Assembly (NCBI GenBank): GCA_030248195.1
Contig: JASAND010027828.1
Span: forward strand, 124,001-188,000
Reading direction: 5' to 3'
From: Trissonchulus latispiculum
Taxonomy: Eukaryota; Nematoda; Enoplea; Enoplida; Ironidae
DNA length: 64,000 bases
Shown here: piece after piece, positions 10,801 through 21,200 of the stretch
How the letters are laid out: every line of letters starts with the position of its first letter
How positions within the stretch are numbered: position 1 is the first letter of the stretch
The notes under the pieces: generated by a model
Told to the model about the DNA's origin: nothing
The model's input: only the letters and a program-made list of their open reading frames with translations
Databases searched by the model: none
Translations under genes and position numbers: made by a program

Positions 10801-11565
10801 GCGGAAGCGCTACGCTATATTACCCTTGACCCAAATCGCCCGGGCACTGAAATCAAACTGGAGGTGCGACACCGCCTAGAGGTGGAACCCTATTCCTTTG
10901 CTGTCGATTCGTGGCAAGGCGGCTATCAGGTGCGAACTATGTGCCGCATTCATTGGGATACGTTCTACCAGTCGGAGGAACTCCGCGAGTATATGTTGCG
11001 TCATCCAGCGGCTCTCTACGGCGAAGCCTCGGGCGAGACGTTTTGGGGTTTTCGTCCGGCTCTGCCGGCACAGGCTAGGGTGCGTGGAGTCGAGGATCTC
11101 CAACATGAGCAGTTTGACCAGTGGTTCCGACGTGAGGTATGGTTTAGCGGGGCGTCTATCCATGGTACCTATTGGACCGTGATCCTTCTCTGGTTTACCC
11201 AGGGAGGACCTCAGGACTTTTACTCGGACTGGCAATCTCGGACTCCGCTCCCACAGGCGGAGTATGATGCGTTTATTCAGGTCATTCGGCGGAGAATCGA
11301 ACATGCACGAGAGAATTGGAGGAACGGCAGAATGGCTCCGCCATTCTTTGCCGTGGATAACCCGCCCACGGAATTGAGAGCGGCTGCGCTGCGCATGCCG
11401 GTGAATCGCACAGGAGAGTACATCGATGGGTTGGCACCGCCTGGCCAACAGGATAACGTCTACAGCCCTTGTATTTGCGTCGCCATTTTTGATCCTTCCG
11501 CCCCTCATCGCGCAGCTTCCCGCCTCCCAATTGATCGTCAAAGTCCGGTTTGGAACCGTTTCTAA
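4837..11565 (+). CDS. Second retroelement ORF: 2,242-aa protein with DEDDy exonuclease-like domain
   Basis: The start is the ATG at 4837, in a GTGCATGGG context; the frame is open 12 bases further upstream but only from a TTG. The protein begins MGNQFSF, a classic N-myristoylation pattern (Gly2, Ser6). Residues 1-330 are acidic, Pro/Gln-rich and probably disordered. Residues about 440-665 form a 3'-5' exonuclease-like domain of the DEDDy type: FDVEG near 460 (Exo I), DIKAD near 534 (Exo II) and YALAD near 638 (Exo III, the Y-x3-D form). Arg/Ser-rich stretches lie near 890-910 and 1473-1575, separated by Pro/Gln-rich linkers and a possibly folded segment near 1150-1400. The last 550 residues are Trp/Tyr-rich, look folded and are unrecognised. 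I see no transmembrane helix, signal peptide, CCHC knuckle or RT. It occupies the env position but is not envelope-like. Its role in the element is unknown; the exonuclease activity is inferred from motifs only. Confidence 0.85.
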   Translation: MGNQFSFKVQKDFPERQSPVPRDPGDLNDLDEYPIPNQRFWDVVTLMDRPEEEKPPEEEMDQQPGPSQGPAATAGSGDSQQQQNFDVTGILGISTTRASDLPATGMAGGEPDQQVPTGDQGAADVDAQQMKVLLKRAGTPGLPSPASVLSDPGDQPILPTPPPPTVSEPQPGPSQAAISASRSIQNLLDPMINPSPLLRTATVPEGLNLLGLAASSALQQEGQQPATSPAQMETSDKEETSSQLERDARARAGADYEDVSDEEKESEDLFSDENQPAQGEADTASDEIQVLQEVQGDAAPVGAQQQPQQQAGMDIDQAVAAVAKAAIAGGYMVPPAQPGVVPPVPRLRSIATELDRLDPFRREDYERLEVHLQAYTDALLRHRQFGVEALGEEYETAALALGAMLTEQLTGLPAPRPNFAEIRHDDDNENTFVIDSLGRFLYYLPDLITLLGDAPLVAFDVEGGNDIQFAVPQDGTITMLQFMGPVGQVSGYRRPVTFVIMVAYILAQLKDFGPFLQLLELLTDSSLQARWASVDIKADALRLARAYGLQGLEHRLVEVQEYWIHAWNLRRSSQYRDLNYQTDLRPPDPYVRDRYGFINGTGAGLRRMAGMCSIPNPKLKRCCTKGIPVVPHEGDVRYALADVDATYQILRLVRELLNARDSELAAQLSTLHNAYGPEVEAALEHERRKGHGPHAGVRGVTPLQGRPTPDQAQFQQIIHQRLLPDEDVPDADLPRQRPLWSFSFHMGPDINVAHPLREAIYQRFLVFMRAWTRWRFQPRVLPAIDWRRVRVSQDGRYHAMDPDRPQDQVELQPNAELVEQLNAAGARRVQDYIPSDGEGFPEEGETPASAALVVPDRDGKHKEVQIVPHKPPVSKQRGPPRPPPLDQPSTSRQRDTRRDSRQRQTSPEFLRLPKSPPRSRPPQRVYTNKRYYEQSAPPTSRQQQRDRSQSDASKTRSQPAVTAESRFGAKPLPTWRDPAEMYRRAQAQPRPQPGPVWAHPDHEYMPPIPDEYLTEQQRQDRLEGVTPSTSQQAREEEATPPKQRRAVSSEEERELRELMKCFPHIQDPMDLLDVDPSIMEAVRIVQREERAKASAATAPPGLTQVLAPPGIQAAPVTVAAPTAGPSGLQAQAMTAPQGAAPMEVQQIQQPSGLEQPLLQLMPSAEVLHQIGLTPAIYETIPPQVWPMFSHFVQALTHLTANGRIGPSRHVFNPMAMYHLAPTPNPQPTGPTDRFLVPDYVAVMDTRQTAETRRTGTTQVRQFIVAPMLDRTAAGFDPSAYLIAIEQGMPVHWQVVEAYMPGLPWFRQVMIWRDANNVVHMSPLHLVATVNPLIPGDEYFSQVTMPLVLSPEVQQEAERVRDELDVLMLPPGPTLHQRGHIYRGSRAAGMPMPLSAAVPWGVRTNYVPRPQTQHMAALAAAAPAPAPVMLAPAIPPVPVFRPVPSQGTARPAPVSTASSPYPPRFGAPPTGPLPSRREDRRDSSASSRASGYAGPPPKKWAQDRDGRGALGDDYGASASRAAGYQRRDRSDSRGSDYYTCRDDVGHESRSRDRKRRDETDQRPSASHQEWRPLRPTQSEGPQFKGRGRPTEPPSREHRSVFSPRTAMAQGPQIPGDQRPGTSGYWRASYNWKPASAPVESRRRDDNRYESYRSRSSSQQRQARVYPEEPSRKRKTTPLPPFGVPATYEQVLDSQRTRTAGNFPSFREILHEQHIIVKRDQFGKSLLHNHSEPVYPPFQMQQPYPEQVGHLAISPPAVYWQDFWGRWKGQQLPVAVGRETPHPALVAFRQVVLNWFVNVSQTPVTMTMELLNQLKQMFREDHPDMYQYFETGDRRTTDRSGFIATWKFKKIEYSPYEDPEPEVEIFKVVNSAVWGHAELLRRCVPELTPYAHVFSRPASRGFRDVYCAAVQELDRMEAVRRAFWYWYQPPMQGVRAVDSREFLVPYFRQYCQNSYMHPVEGGLRTAQEPGIVFPMPEYIYQYRKSDFACHAEALRYITLDPNRPGTEIKLEVRHRLEVEPYSFAVDSWQGGYQVRTMCRIHWDTFYQSEELREYMLRHPAALYGEASGETFWGFRPALPAQARVRGVEDLQHEQFDQWFRREVWFSGASIHGTYWTVILLWFTQGGPQDFYSDWQSRTPLPQAEYDAFIQVIRRRIEHARENWRNGRMAPPFFAVDNPPTELRAAALRMPVNRTGEYIDGLAPPGQQDNVYSPCICVAIFDPSAPHRAASRLPIDRQSPVWNRF

Positions 11566-11676
11566 ACCGCCCCCGGTCCCCTTGGTTACTACCAGCGACT
11601 GGTGTAACTGTACGTATTTGGCTCAACTTACCGCGACGGTGGAGTTGTAGCTTCTTCCCCTTCCCTATCATTGACG

Positions 11677-11790
11677 GCGGATGTAACATCTCTTACGGCG
11701 GAGGTATCATTATGACGGCGGAGGTATCATTATGACGGCGGAGGTATCATTGTGACGGCGGATGTATCATATCAACGGCGGAGGTTTCAT
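11677..11790 (+). repeat. Minisatellite of a GACGGCGGAGGTATCAT unit
   Basis: About five adjacent copies of a 20-22 bp unit reading roughly TGACGGCGGAGGTATCATTA follow the stop codon of the second ORF by about 110 bp. The copies differ by single bases (GATGT for GAGGT, GTG for ATG). The run decays into a short ATATC repeat at its right end. Confidence 0.75.
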
Positions 11791-13788
11791 ATCATATCAT
11801 ATCACTATCAATCCATCATTCCAGCGGCGGTGTTATTTACTCTTCCTTTCTATGCCATATCATTGCTTTATCCATCATTGCCATTTTCCTGACCTGAATC
11901 TCAATTACTGACTACCTCTATTTGGACCATTATCCCTGATTTGCCTACCCCTATTTGGACTAATATCCCTGATTTGACTGCTCAATTATGAAGACTGCCC
12001 TTTGATGACTTTTCCCAGAATTTTGACCCCTGATTTTGACTACCCGATGAAGACGATTTGCTCAAAATTATGCCTTATTCCTGATTTGTGCCATTCCAGC
12101 GATATAGACGCTTCAATGTATATAGATCCAGTCCCTAATGAAGACGATTCCCAATGAAGACGATTTTTAATTGGTGACTTTAAACTAGTTTCTTTTGCTT
12201 TAATTATAGAAGTTTGCCTTTTTAATTTTTTGTGTCGTAATTTTGTGGTATGCTTAACATTTAAAAATCTAACCTTTTTCCGAGCTTTATTCTAAATTTT
12301 AGAGTTTCTTTATATACCTACTTACATTTTACCATTTTCTTGAGCTTTCTTATTTAAAACATTAGAATCTCTAACCATTTACTTAACATTTTATCATTTT
12401 CCAGGAGCTTTATTTTAAAAATTAACCAAATTCGGTGTATTTTGTAGTGATTTTGACTGTGTTCTATGCATAATTTTGCCTTTTTCCATGTGATCTGATG
12501 TACAGTTTTACATGCTATGTCCGTATTTCGTTTGCTTTAATCATTTAACCAAAGTTATGTTTAAAAAGTTTTACTAAAATTGGGTTCATTCTTTTCTTGA
12601 AGTTCTTCTTTTCGCATTTTATTAACGGGTGTGATTGCGGGTTTTCTGTGTTTTGATTCGTATTTTTCGTAACCTGACGCAACGTCGGAAGATGCGTGAC
12701 GCACCAGCCATGTCCCAATTTGTGTCCTTTACTGCCGCCACATTTTTTATCAAAATTATTTTTACCTATGTCTTTTAGTTGTCCCAACGGTTCCTGTCCA
12801 TAGTAGTACCTGTTCTTTGGTTTTTATAAAAATTTCTTGGCTAAATGTCAGTTTTGTTTCCCACTCCAGAGCGCCAAAGTAGTTCCCGAATTATATGCCC
12901 CCATTCTGTTTTAAGGCCTGCATGCGCGGTTGGGAGGATCTTCTCCAAAATTCTTATTTTAAGGGACTTTCTACTAATATTTTAACCAGTGTTTCGCGTT
13001 TTTAGTAACTCTAAGACTCCATTTTAACCCCCTCCTAATTTAATTTACTTTATTTTCATAAGTACCACGAGGGTACTTGGGGGACTCTCCGTACCCTTTT
13101 GGTCCTTTTTATACATGCTTAAGCATGTTTGGGGTTACTTTGTAACTCCTTTAATTTAATTTAATACTTATATTTTACTTAAAGATTCCACAAACTTACT
13201 CCTACTTACACGCGAAACACTGGGATTAAATTCAATTCATTACCTATTCCTCTAAATTACTTTATTAATTATCTTTCGTCTTTCTAATTTTGCAGGAGAT
13301 CCGCAGGGAACTGAGTTAGCGATGCGAGGCTAGGCCCCCCCACCCACCCAGCCGGAGATGGCGCACTTTAAGTTTAGCGGGAGGCTACCTCCGTACCCTA
13401 GTTTGAAGAGACCTAGACGAAGCTGACATTTCGGTTCTTATTTTGTTTAGTTTGGTTTTTCTGGTAATACAGGTACGAGATCCCCGCCGCTGCGGCTGGA
13501 GGATCATGGGTCGCCCATTCACGCACCGTCCCGTGGCATTAATATGGCAGTTGTCCATGCGTGTTTTTATGGCTGGTCTTCACAAGTCTTTTGACGCCAT
13601 GTCATTTTTATTATGTTTTCTATTTAGTCAAGTTTAGTCTAGTTTTGTATTCTTGTAATCCCTTTTTGTGTTTTGCTTTACTCGTGTACTGAGACCCATT
13701 TACCAAAATTCAGTCAAAAATTTTCACTTTTGGGTAAATTTCTTCCTTCTTTTGGTTTATGTGTCCCTCGCAGGAGCTCGGGCGGTAA

Positions 13789-13800
13789 GCCCTGGGGAGA
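13789..13800 (+). promoter_or_regulatory. Polypurine tract of the LTR element
   Basis: CCCTGGGGAGA abuts the TG that opens the LTR. Ty3/Gypsy elements prime plus-strand DNA synthesis from such a purine run immediately upstream of the 3' LTR. The run is short (GGGGAGA), so the exact primer is uncertain. Confidence 0.5.
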
Positions 13801-14997
13801 TGTAATGTGTGTATGTTTTAGTGAGTTTATTTTAATGTGAAATTTTAGTAAGAGTGGTGTTTGTGATGAGAAATATGTATTGTTGTGTAAATTTGGGTTG
13901 AAATTGGTGTGAATGTGATTATTTTCTATGTTAAAATATGTGGGGTTTTATTCAGCCCACTTAGCGACTAGGTGGCGCTGTTTGTCCTTTGAAGTTTCTC
14001 TGGATGCTCGCTGAGCATCCAGTTTGCAAGAGGGTCTCAAATTCAGCCAATCAAAATTCACTAGGCATCTCTCTCAGCCTTCTACTTTAAAAACTAGTCA
14101 GTCTTATTTTTGTCTTCTCTTAGCGTGCGGTCGGTCGTTTCTCTCTGTGCCTAGTGTATTTTTGTTAGCGCCTTTGCCTACGTGTTTGGATTTTTCAAGA
14201 AGGGTTGTAAGTTATTGATTTTCTCTTTTTAACTATTTCAGACTCCGAGGCGACCTCGTGGGTCGATCTAAATTTACTAGGGGTATTTCTATTTGAGCTT
14301 TATTTCCTTCTTAATTTAATTCTTTAGTATGGGTGTTTGTTCTAGAAAGAAAGTTTTAGTAGATTATTTCTCATAACTTAGTTTAGCCGCGACGGCTCAG
14401 GGAAATATTTTTAGAGATAATATATTTTTGAAGGGGTTTAAACGAATTTGGGGTTTGATTTGTTTATTTAATTGTTTTTGTAACTGTATTTGAAATTTTA
14501 TTCATGTCTTGTGTGCCTAAATTTTTCTTGAGTGTTATGTTTGTCTGAAATTTCTCTGTTTTTGTATACTTTATTGATGAATGTTTAAATGTCAAAATTT
14601 ATTCTGTGCTGTGTATCTTTCGGGAGTTTCTCCCTTTGTCTACTTATAATTAAATGTGGTCTCAGTAGATGAGCCAGTAGGACGTTTTAGTTAGGCTTTT
14701 ATTAGATCTGTATAGTCGGTAGGTAGGACTCTGAGTTATTTCTCCAAGTCTAGGTAGGCTAATTATTCACTGAGCGTGTATTAAATTTAAACCAAAGTTC
14801 CTCTAGTGGTTAAGTAATTAGACTGTCATTTGCCCCTTTAGTCAGTTCCTTTATCCATTTCTTAGGCTTAGTTAGTTCTTGGCGAGATCTGCCCAGGTCG
14901 ACTGGAACATAAGTCTCCTCCAGGTTCGCCGTTTCCATACGCGCACAGTTTCCACCCGTAAAGTTTGGTTGCCCTAACACTTCCATTATTGTAGACA
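13801..14997 (+). repeat. 3' LTR (about 1.2 kb, TG...CA)
   Basis: The repeat opens with TGTAATGTGTG after the purine tract and closes with ATTGTAGACA, giving the standard TG...CA ends. The sequence after 14998 aligns, on the - strand, with the last intron of the neighbouring TLK paralogue, which supports the right boundary. A CCAAT box at 14047-14051 and a TTTAAAA run near 14085, followed about 30 bases later by a pyrimidine-rich start region, could be the promoter. A GTAAGT donor-like site lies at about 14207. The partner LTR lies outside the window, so the ends are inferred. Confidence 0.65.
14040..14125 (+). promoter_or_regulatory. Putative LTR core promoter
   Basis: CCAAT at 14047-14051 is followed about 35 bp later by TTTAAAA (near 14085) and then a pyrimidine-rich stretch containing TCTTAG about 30 bp further on. 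The spacing is that of an RNA polymerase II promoter. Without transcript data this is tentative. Confidence 0.3.
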
Positions 14998-15223
14998 AGA
15001 GGGATACATAGCATAACTAGCGAGCTGAAAACAGAAACAGAAAGCGCTGGGCCTGTTGATGACTTTAAGAAGCATTTTAAATTAACCGAATTAATTCCTT
15101 TTATGAGCATATAATATGTTAAAACAAAAACCTTTACTTGAAAGGGATGAAGCTGAATTTAACCAGGTTGCCTGCTTCATGTAACGTTATCGAAAGGACT
15201 TGAGTGTCTCACACAAACCTTAC
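14998..15223 (-). other. TLK: Remnant of last intron of TLK copy A
   Basis: Starting from the donor GTAAGG at 15223, phrases such as AAGTCCTTTCGA and AAAATGCTTCT are shared, in order, with the last intron of copy B (33220-32667). The resemblance fades at about 15060, and the LTR begins at 14997. Confidence 0.7.
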
Positions 15224-18200
15224 CTTGGCTTCAGTACTGACTGTGGGTTTGTTTGGAAAGTGTACTTCAGTGGCCCTCAAAATGGTCTTCTGTTTCAAGA
15301 TTGACTGCTGAGACTGATTATGACCAAAAGGCTAAAATACACATAATTTTAAAATTCAGTCACTAAGTTCAGTTTTGAGGCAAAGAAGAACACGAAAGAT
15401 TAGACAATAGATTGCCCTAAGGCCTTGCGATGGGTCTTTTAGGACAACAATTGGTAAGATACTACACAATATGTTCAAAAGTGCTAAAATTTAAAGAAAC
15501 AGATAAAAATATTACGGCAACGTCAACAATGTTTCTTCAGGAAAGCTTTACTGCACATACTGTCTTCTGCCGACACAATTTGAGAAGAAAAATCTACAAT
15601 ATGGTCCAACATGCGTTCTCAACGTTTCGAATCGAGCCAGATTTTTATTCATTTTTAAACTTCGCCTTTTGAAATTTCACTTCATTTCAGCAATTTCCCC
15701 AAACATCTTAAGCTACTTAGTAAAAAGAACCAATTTCTGAAATTTCAAACCTTCTTTCCATAAAGGCACTGATAAAAGATGACACCGACACTCCATACAT
15801 CAACCTTGGAGGAAATCTTGGGAGGACAACCATCTTCCGCAAAGCATTCCGGGGGAAGATACCTAAATAATGAAGTCATGTATAATGCAACTGAATATTA
15901 ATTTTATCTAATCCTATTGAAGATTATCTTCTACATTTCATTTCTTGTCTCGGAATTCTTAGTCCTGTAGAGAAAACAAAATTAGGGCACCCAAACATCT
16001 ATTGTATGTATGCATGCCTATTTAAAAACGTGTCACTACTGTTTGGGAACCAATTCAAACAAGCTTGGTTCGATTGTAAGGTTGTGGGTTCGATCCCCAC
16101 CTCAGGCCCGAATTTTTCGCGTCTGTGGTGCTGTAGTGACAACATTCTTTCTTTTGTTTATTATCTTGTATCTATCCACTGATGAAATGCGTACACAATA
16201 GTAAGCAACTATGAACCAGGGTATTTTTTACCAGGGGGAGGGGGCGGGGGCCCCATCCGAAATCGCCGCTCCAAGATTTTTGCTTCCCCCGGGGATTTTT
16301 TGGGGACCCAAATTTTTGCCAAAATTGGCAAATCTTCAGAAATTGCCCCGTGAAAATGGCTATTTTTAGCTTAAATCCTGGCATTTTCGAGAACTTTCTG
16401 CCTTTCCACGTGTAAAATACGCCAAAAAATACCTATTTTTAGCTCATTTTTGCAAAAAATATCTCCCCCGGGCCCGGGTGGGGGCCGGCCGGAAAAAACC
16501 CTAAAAATAACTATTTAAATACCAATAAGTTCCGGCAAATTGTGACGTCAAATCCATTCCTATTTCAGGATCATAGGCATCATCGGCCATAATTTTTGCC
16601 AGCCCAAAATCGGCAATCTTAATTTCACCGGCGGCGCAGCCAGCACCCAATAATATGTTAGCTAAAAATCAGACACAAACACTTCTTTGCACATCTGCCA
16701 GTTAATATACCACAAAAGACTCCCAGTTTCTCCATGGCACGACGCTTAAACTTGACTCAAACAGAAACTCTGACAAAGTCAACAAGTGCCAAAATCAAAA
16801 ATGCACTTTAAAAATAGACATCGTGTCATTGCTTTAATTAATTAAGTAATACAGCCAATACGAACAGAATGCTTCCTACCAGGTTTGAGATCGTAATGGA
16901 TAATGGGAGGCTTGATATCATTCAGATACTTGAGGGCCGAGACGAGCTGGTTGATCATGGACCGGGCCTCCCGCTCTGGTATGCATTTATGCTGTTTCAG
17001 ATAGAAGTCTAGATCCTGGCCATCACAATATTCAAGCACCGTACAAAACCTAGAAAATAATATGAAAACCCAAAACGATTACAAAAATCTGGATGCAATC
17101 TTTCAAGGAATATGAGCAAATTCCATTAAAATTACTAAATACCCGGATAAAATGCAACACAGAACAAAACGTAAAGCGTATAGTGGTACAACGTTGTATG
17201 CATAATTTTGAGTCTTGAGCAGTCAGCTAAGATGTTTGTTACTATTCCAAAAAATAAAGATGTTTGTTACTATTCCAAAAAATAAAGATGTTTGTTACTA
17301 TTCCAAAAAAATAATGCCGAGTCATGATATGAAAACCTGTTTTTATGGAAAGTATAGTTGAACTGCATAATATTACGACAAATGAAAATGTATTTTCTTT
17401 GGGCAACTTACGAATTCTTGTGAATGGTGAAAACATCGTAGAGACGAACTATTCTAGGATGATCCAATTTCTTATGAATATCCTTTTCACGAATAGCATG
17501 TCTGAAAGCATAGGATGAACCATCAAATCTAGCAAGATTAATTTTAGATCAATGGCAAGATATTACATAGTCAGACTGCAATACTGTCAATCAAGTAACT
17601 AACAGCACCATTACCTAACGTAGTTTGCCTTCTTTTCTTCTTCCCAGTCAGGAATGACACTGTGAATCTTACAGGCCACATACTTAATTTCTTCCATATC
17701 AAATGCCTTAAATATGGCATATAAAAAGCTGCTACGCTAAAACACTGAAAGCACGCCATAATTTTATCAACTTCATAAGCTAAGTACAGCAATAGAATCA
17801 GCAAAATAATGCAAAAGCCTACCAATAATCAAATCCAACTAGGTCGTAATTCAAGGCCGCACCCAGGGGGGGGTCAAGGGGTCTAGACTTTTGGGATGAC
17901 AAAATGAAAAACTTTTGCTATTTTTATGGCAAAAACAGCTAATTTTAAAAAATTTTCGCGCCGAAATAATTCAATTTTTTCAAGAAATAAACGCCTTGTA
18001 GAGTTTTTGGGCAAAAATGCAAAAATTATTCAACTTCTGGGAGGCTCCGCCCCCAGACCCCCGCTGCGTTTTACCTTGGACCCCCCCCTTTCAAAATCTT
18101 GGGTGAGGGCCTGTCGTAATTATTAATAATTTCAAGGAATTAATAATACAAGCGTACCCTGTAAACTTCACTGAATCCGCCTTTTCCAAGTAAAGACAAC

Positions 18201-21200
18201 AGCAAATAGCGGTTGCTTAGAATCGCAAAATCATTGTACCTGCAACAATAGTCCAATATCGTAAACACATAAAATTACTGCAACTAATAGGTCTGGTAAC
18301 TGGGCCCATGTCAAGATAAAAGTTAGAACCCCCAGAACCCCCATCAGAAAAAAAGGAGGTTCTCAAATTTTTTTCATGCGTTTGCATCCAGGACTTTGAT
18401 TTGTACGTGACTACGTTGCGGATCCTTTCCTTCAGCAGGTACTTTTCAGCAGACATAATATGTTTATAATATGTATATATATGTATCTCAATCATCAAAT
18501 TTGTAGCATATAACCGGGGTGTACTTGGGGGGGGGGTCCTCCTGGCTTTTCTCATAAACTTAGACTGAAAATTCTGTGATGAAACATCCAATATCCATAA
18601 TATGGGTATCAATCGAAAGCTGACGACAAGAACAACAAGTTGGTCCTTAATTTAAGCCCAGACAACGCGCACACTTTTCGGTACACCCGGACTCCAGAAC
18701 CCTCAGAACTTCCAGCAAACACTTAAAACTAGGCAGTAGAGGATCAAATCTCCTGAAAAAAATTTCAGAACCCCCAGAACCCCAAGAACCCCCATCAAAA
18801 ATTTGAAACTAAATATATGTAGTCACGGATCAAATCTCTTCGAAAAGTTAAGAACCCCCAAGAACCCCCAGAACCCCCATCAAAAAATGAAACTAAACAT
18901 AGTTATAGATCAAATCTCTACAAAAAATTAAGAACCCCCAGAACCCCAAGAACCCCCATGAAAATAAAAGCTTCAAGAAAATCAAGTGGAAGATCAGAAC
19001 GCATCAAAAAGTGACTTTTATCTTGACATGGGCCGGTAACTGACGGACGCGACACTTATTATGACAGTGCTGGATAAAGCATACCACGTAATTTCTTTGA
19101 AGTGATGGGTCTAATTTGCGGGGAAGACACAGCAGCGAACAGAGCATAGTTTTGGCTCCGATAACAGAGAATGTCTAGTGGCGTATTTGATTCTACTAAA
19201 CAAGTCTGTTCTGGTGCCTGGTTAGGTAGCAAACTCAGAAATCTAATCAGCCACCTTGGGTGACGCGCTCATCCCCGCACTGATCATTTTTCTTTAATTC
19301 GTTAATACACAAATCCCCCTTTCAATCCTATCAGCCTGCCTCGATCGTGACAGGACTCGAATCTGCAATTTTTGGATTAGTTAATTGTTGGGCGCAAATC
19401 CAGCCCACGCAAACAAGCTTTTCCACTAAGTTTGCAATTCCGTAGAATATAAATCAAAAGAGTCAAAAATAGTTAATACGGCTTTCGTACTGTGAATGAT
19501 CCTCCTGCTGAATCCGCTTGCTCTCCCTTGTATGACAGTTTCTTTCTCTTTCCAGTTGTTCCAATTCTGACTGAATATCATTCTCTTCCTTTTTCAGCTG
19601 TTGCAAACGAAGACGCAAGATTTCGTCCTGCTCATAATATTCACGAGGACTAAGTCTGAAACAGATTGAAAGGCTCATTTAATATGAAGACAGAAACAAG
19701 CCAGGGCAATGAGCATGGCGTTGCACGGAGGAGGGGTGCAATGGTGAGTCTTCCGAAAACAGCATGAAAACTGGAATCCGTGGCGACAAAATGTGCAATT
19801 TTTTGGCGTCATGTTTCGTGGGTAGATTAGTTAGTGGCAAACGCCTAAAAATTAAAGTTTACATGATTGAATGTGCCGAGCTGAAATGTTAAGTTACACT
19901 TACCAACACAAACAATGACCACAATCCAACACAAACCATTGCCTTAAAATCTAGCTATGATTGACAACGAAGAAACACTGTGATTCAAGAACCTACTCTT
20001 TGGGAACTTCTGGCTTAGCAAAGTTGAATTCATTGGCATTGGAAGCATTGGGAGTGCCGGGCGCCGAGGCGGCATTGGAGACACCGACAACAGAGACACC
20101 AGAGGGACCAACGGCGCCGGCTGATCCAGAACTCGTTGAGCAATTGATAGCTATAACACCGGCCGTCCCGCCCCCGCCTCCTCCTGACGACGGTCCCCAG
20201 CCGCCACCGGTCACACCCGCCGAACAACCCGGACCCGTCAGACTCCCGGAACCACCGGAGCCAAGCCCAGCCAAGGAGGAGCCTACAGCAGCCGCCGCAG
20301 CAGCGTGTTGCCGCTTATCTGAAAGATAGAAAGAAAATAAGGTTATAGTATGCAACGATCCTATTCCTTTAACGATTAAACGGATTAGATTAAAATTAAT
20401 CCGCACTAAAGAAAACAGCACCTCGGATTAAACGGATAAAAATTTATTTCAAAGAGTTAAACGAATTAAACGGATAAAATTTAATTATGTTTCTTTATTC
20501 TCACTTAGAATTAAAAATGGGAGTTTTAATTTTAATCCGACCTGTTTAATCGCTGTTCCTTTAAAGATCAATTTTAGTCCGTTTAATCCATCTAATGCAT
20601 TTTCAGCTAGTTTTTAATCCTTGTGCAGTCACTCGGATCAAAGTTCACATGTGCCGCAATGGCCGAGTGGTAAGGCGTTCGACCAAAGATCTGACGGTCC
20701 TGCCATAAGGCTTTCGCAAATCCCCTTGAGCAAGGGACTAAGCACATATCGGTTCGCCGTGGGCTCCAGCCAACCCAGCTGTCTATCCTTAACTGGTCGG
20801 TAAATGGGTACCACTGCTGTGGGAAGGTAACAGGAGTCTGTGTTCTGGCGTAATGCCTAATGAAGGGCTGGCCCCCCTTCCACAGATGTAGTCAACATTA
20901 GAGTTGTCGCTCCTGGCTTCGGGCTGTGAATCCGGAGATAAGCACCGGCACCCTATAACCTTCTGTAGGTTGGAGTTCTCTCCAGGGGTCACTTTACCTT
21001 TTTTTACTCGGATTAAACGGATAAAAATTGTTTCTTTAATGGCGGATTAAACGGATAAAAATTAACTAGTTTGAACCGAGGATTAAAAATGGTTAGATTA
21101 AGCGAGTCAATTTTAATCCGTTTAATCTTGCATTAAAGAAACAGCCATTAAGATTTTAATCAACCTGATTTTTAATCCGTTTAATCAGACCATTTTAATC

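Larger units (their letters stand above)
11566..13800 (+). other. Non-coding 3' region of the LTR element
   Basis: No ORF is supported here. The first part carries a short tandem repeat (about 11677-11790). Next, at 11890-12160, come loosely repeated phrases such as CCTGATTTG and GAAGACGATT. After that the sequence is AT-rich. AG sites after pyrimidine tracts occur at about 13294 and 13772. The region ends in the purine-rich CCTGGGGAGA directly before the LTR, which fits a polypurine tract for plus-strand priming. Confidence 0.6.
1..14997 (+). mobile_element. Giant Ty3/Gypsy-like LTR retrotransposon, 5' part outside window
   Basis: The visible layout is pol polyprotein, 1.1 kb spacer, a second very long ORF, a 2.2 kb non-coding tail, a purine-rich tract ending in GGGGAGA, and one LTR. 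The 5' LTR, primer binding site, any Gag ORF and most of the protease lie left of the window, so the element exceeds 15 kb, far above the usual 5-8 kb for this group. Both large ORFs are free of stops, which suggests a fairly recent insertion. The right boundary is placed at 14997, where a TG...CA LTR ends and sequence resembling the last intron of the TLK paralogue begins. The target duplication cannot be checked without the left end. Confidence 0.85.

Noticed and set aside
4837..11565. Second ORF as an envelope gene
   Set aside because: It occupies the env position but shows no signal peptide, transmembrane helix, furin-type site or Cys-rich ectodomain.
16040..16115. A tRNA gene
   Set aside because: Only the T-arm is good; there is no A box, D arm or anticodon stem at the right distance.
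19961..20329. Pro/Ala/Glu-rich + strand frame
   Set aside because: It is the complement of the Ser/Gly/Ala-rich TLK exon at 20318-19997; the same mirror frame appears over the copy B exon at 43518-43836.
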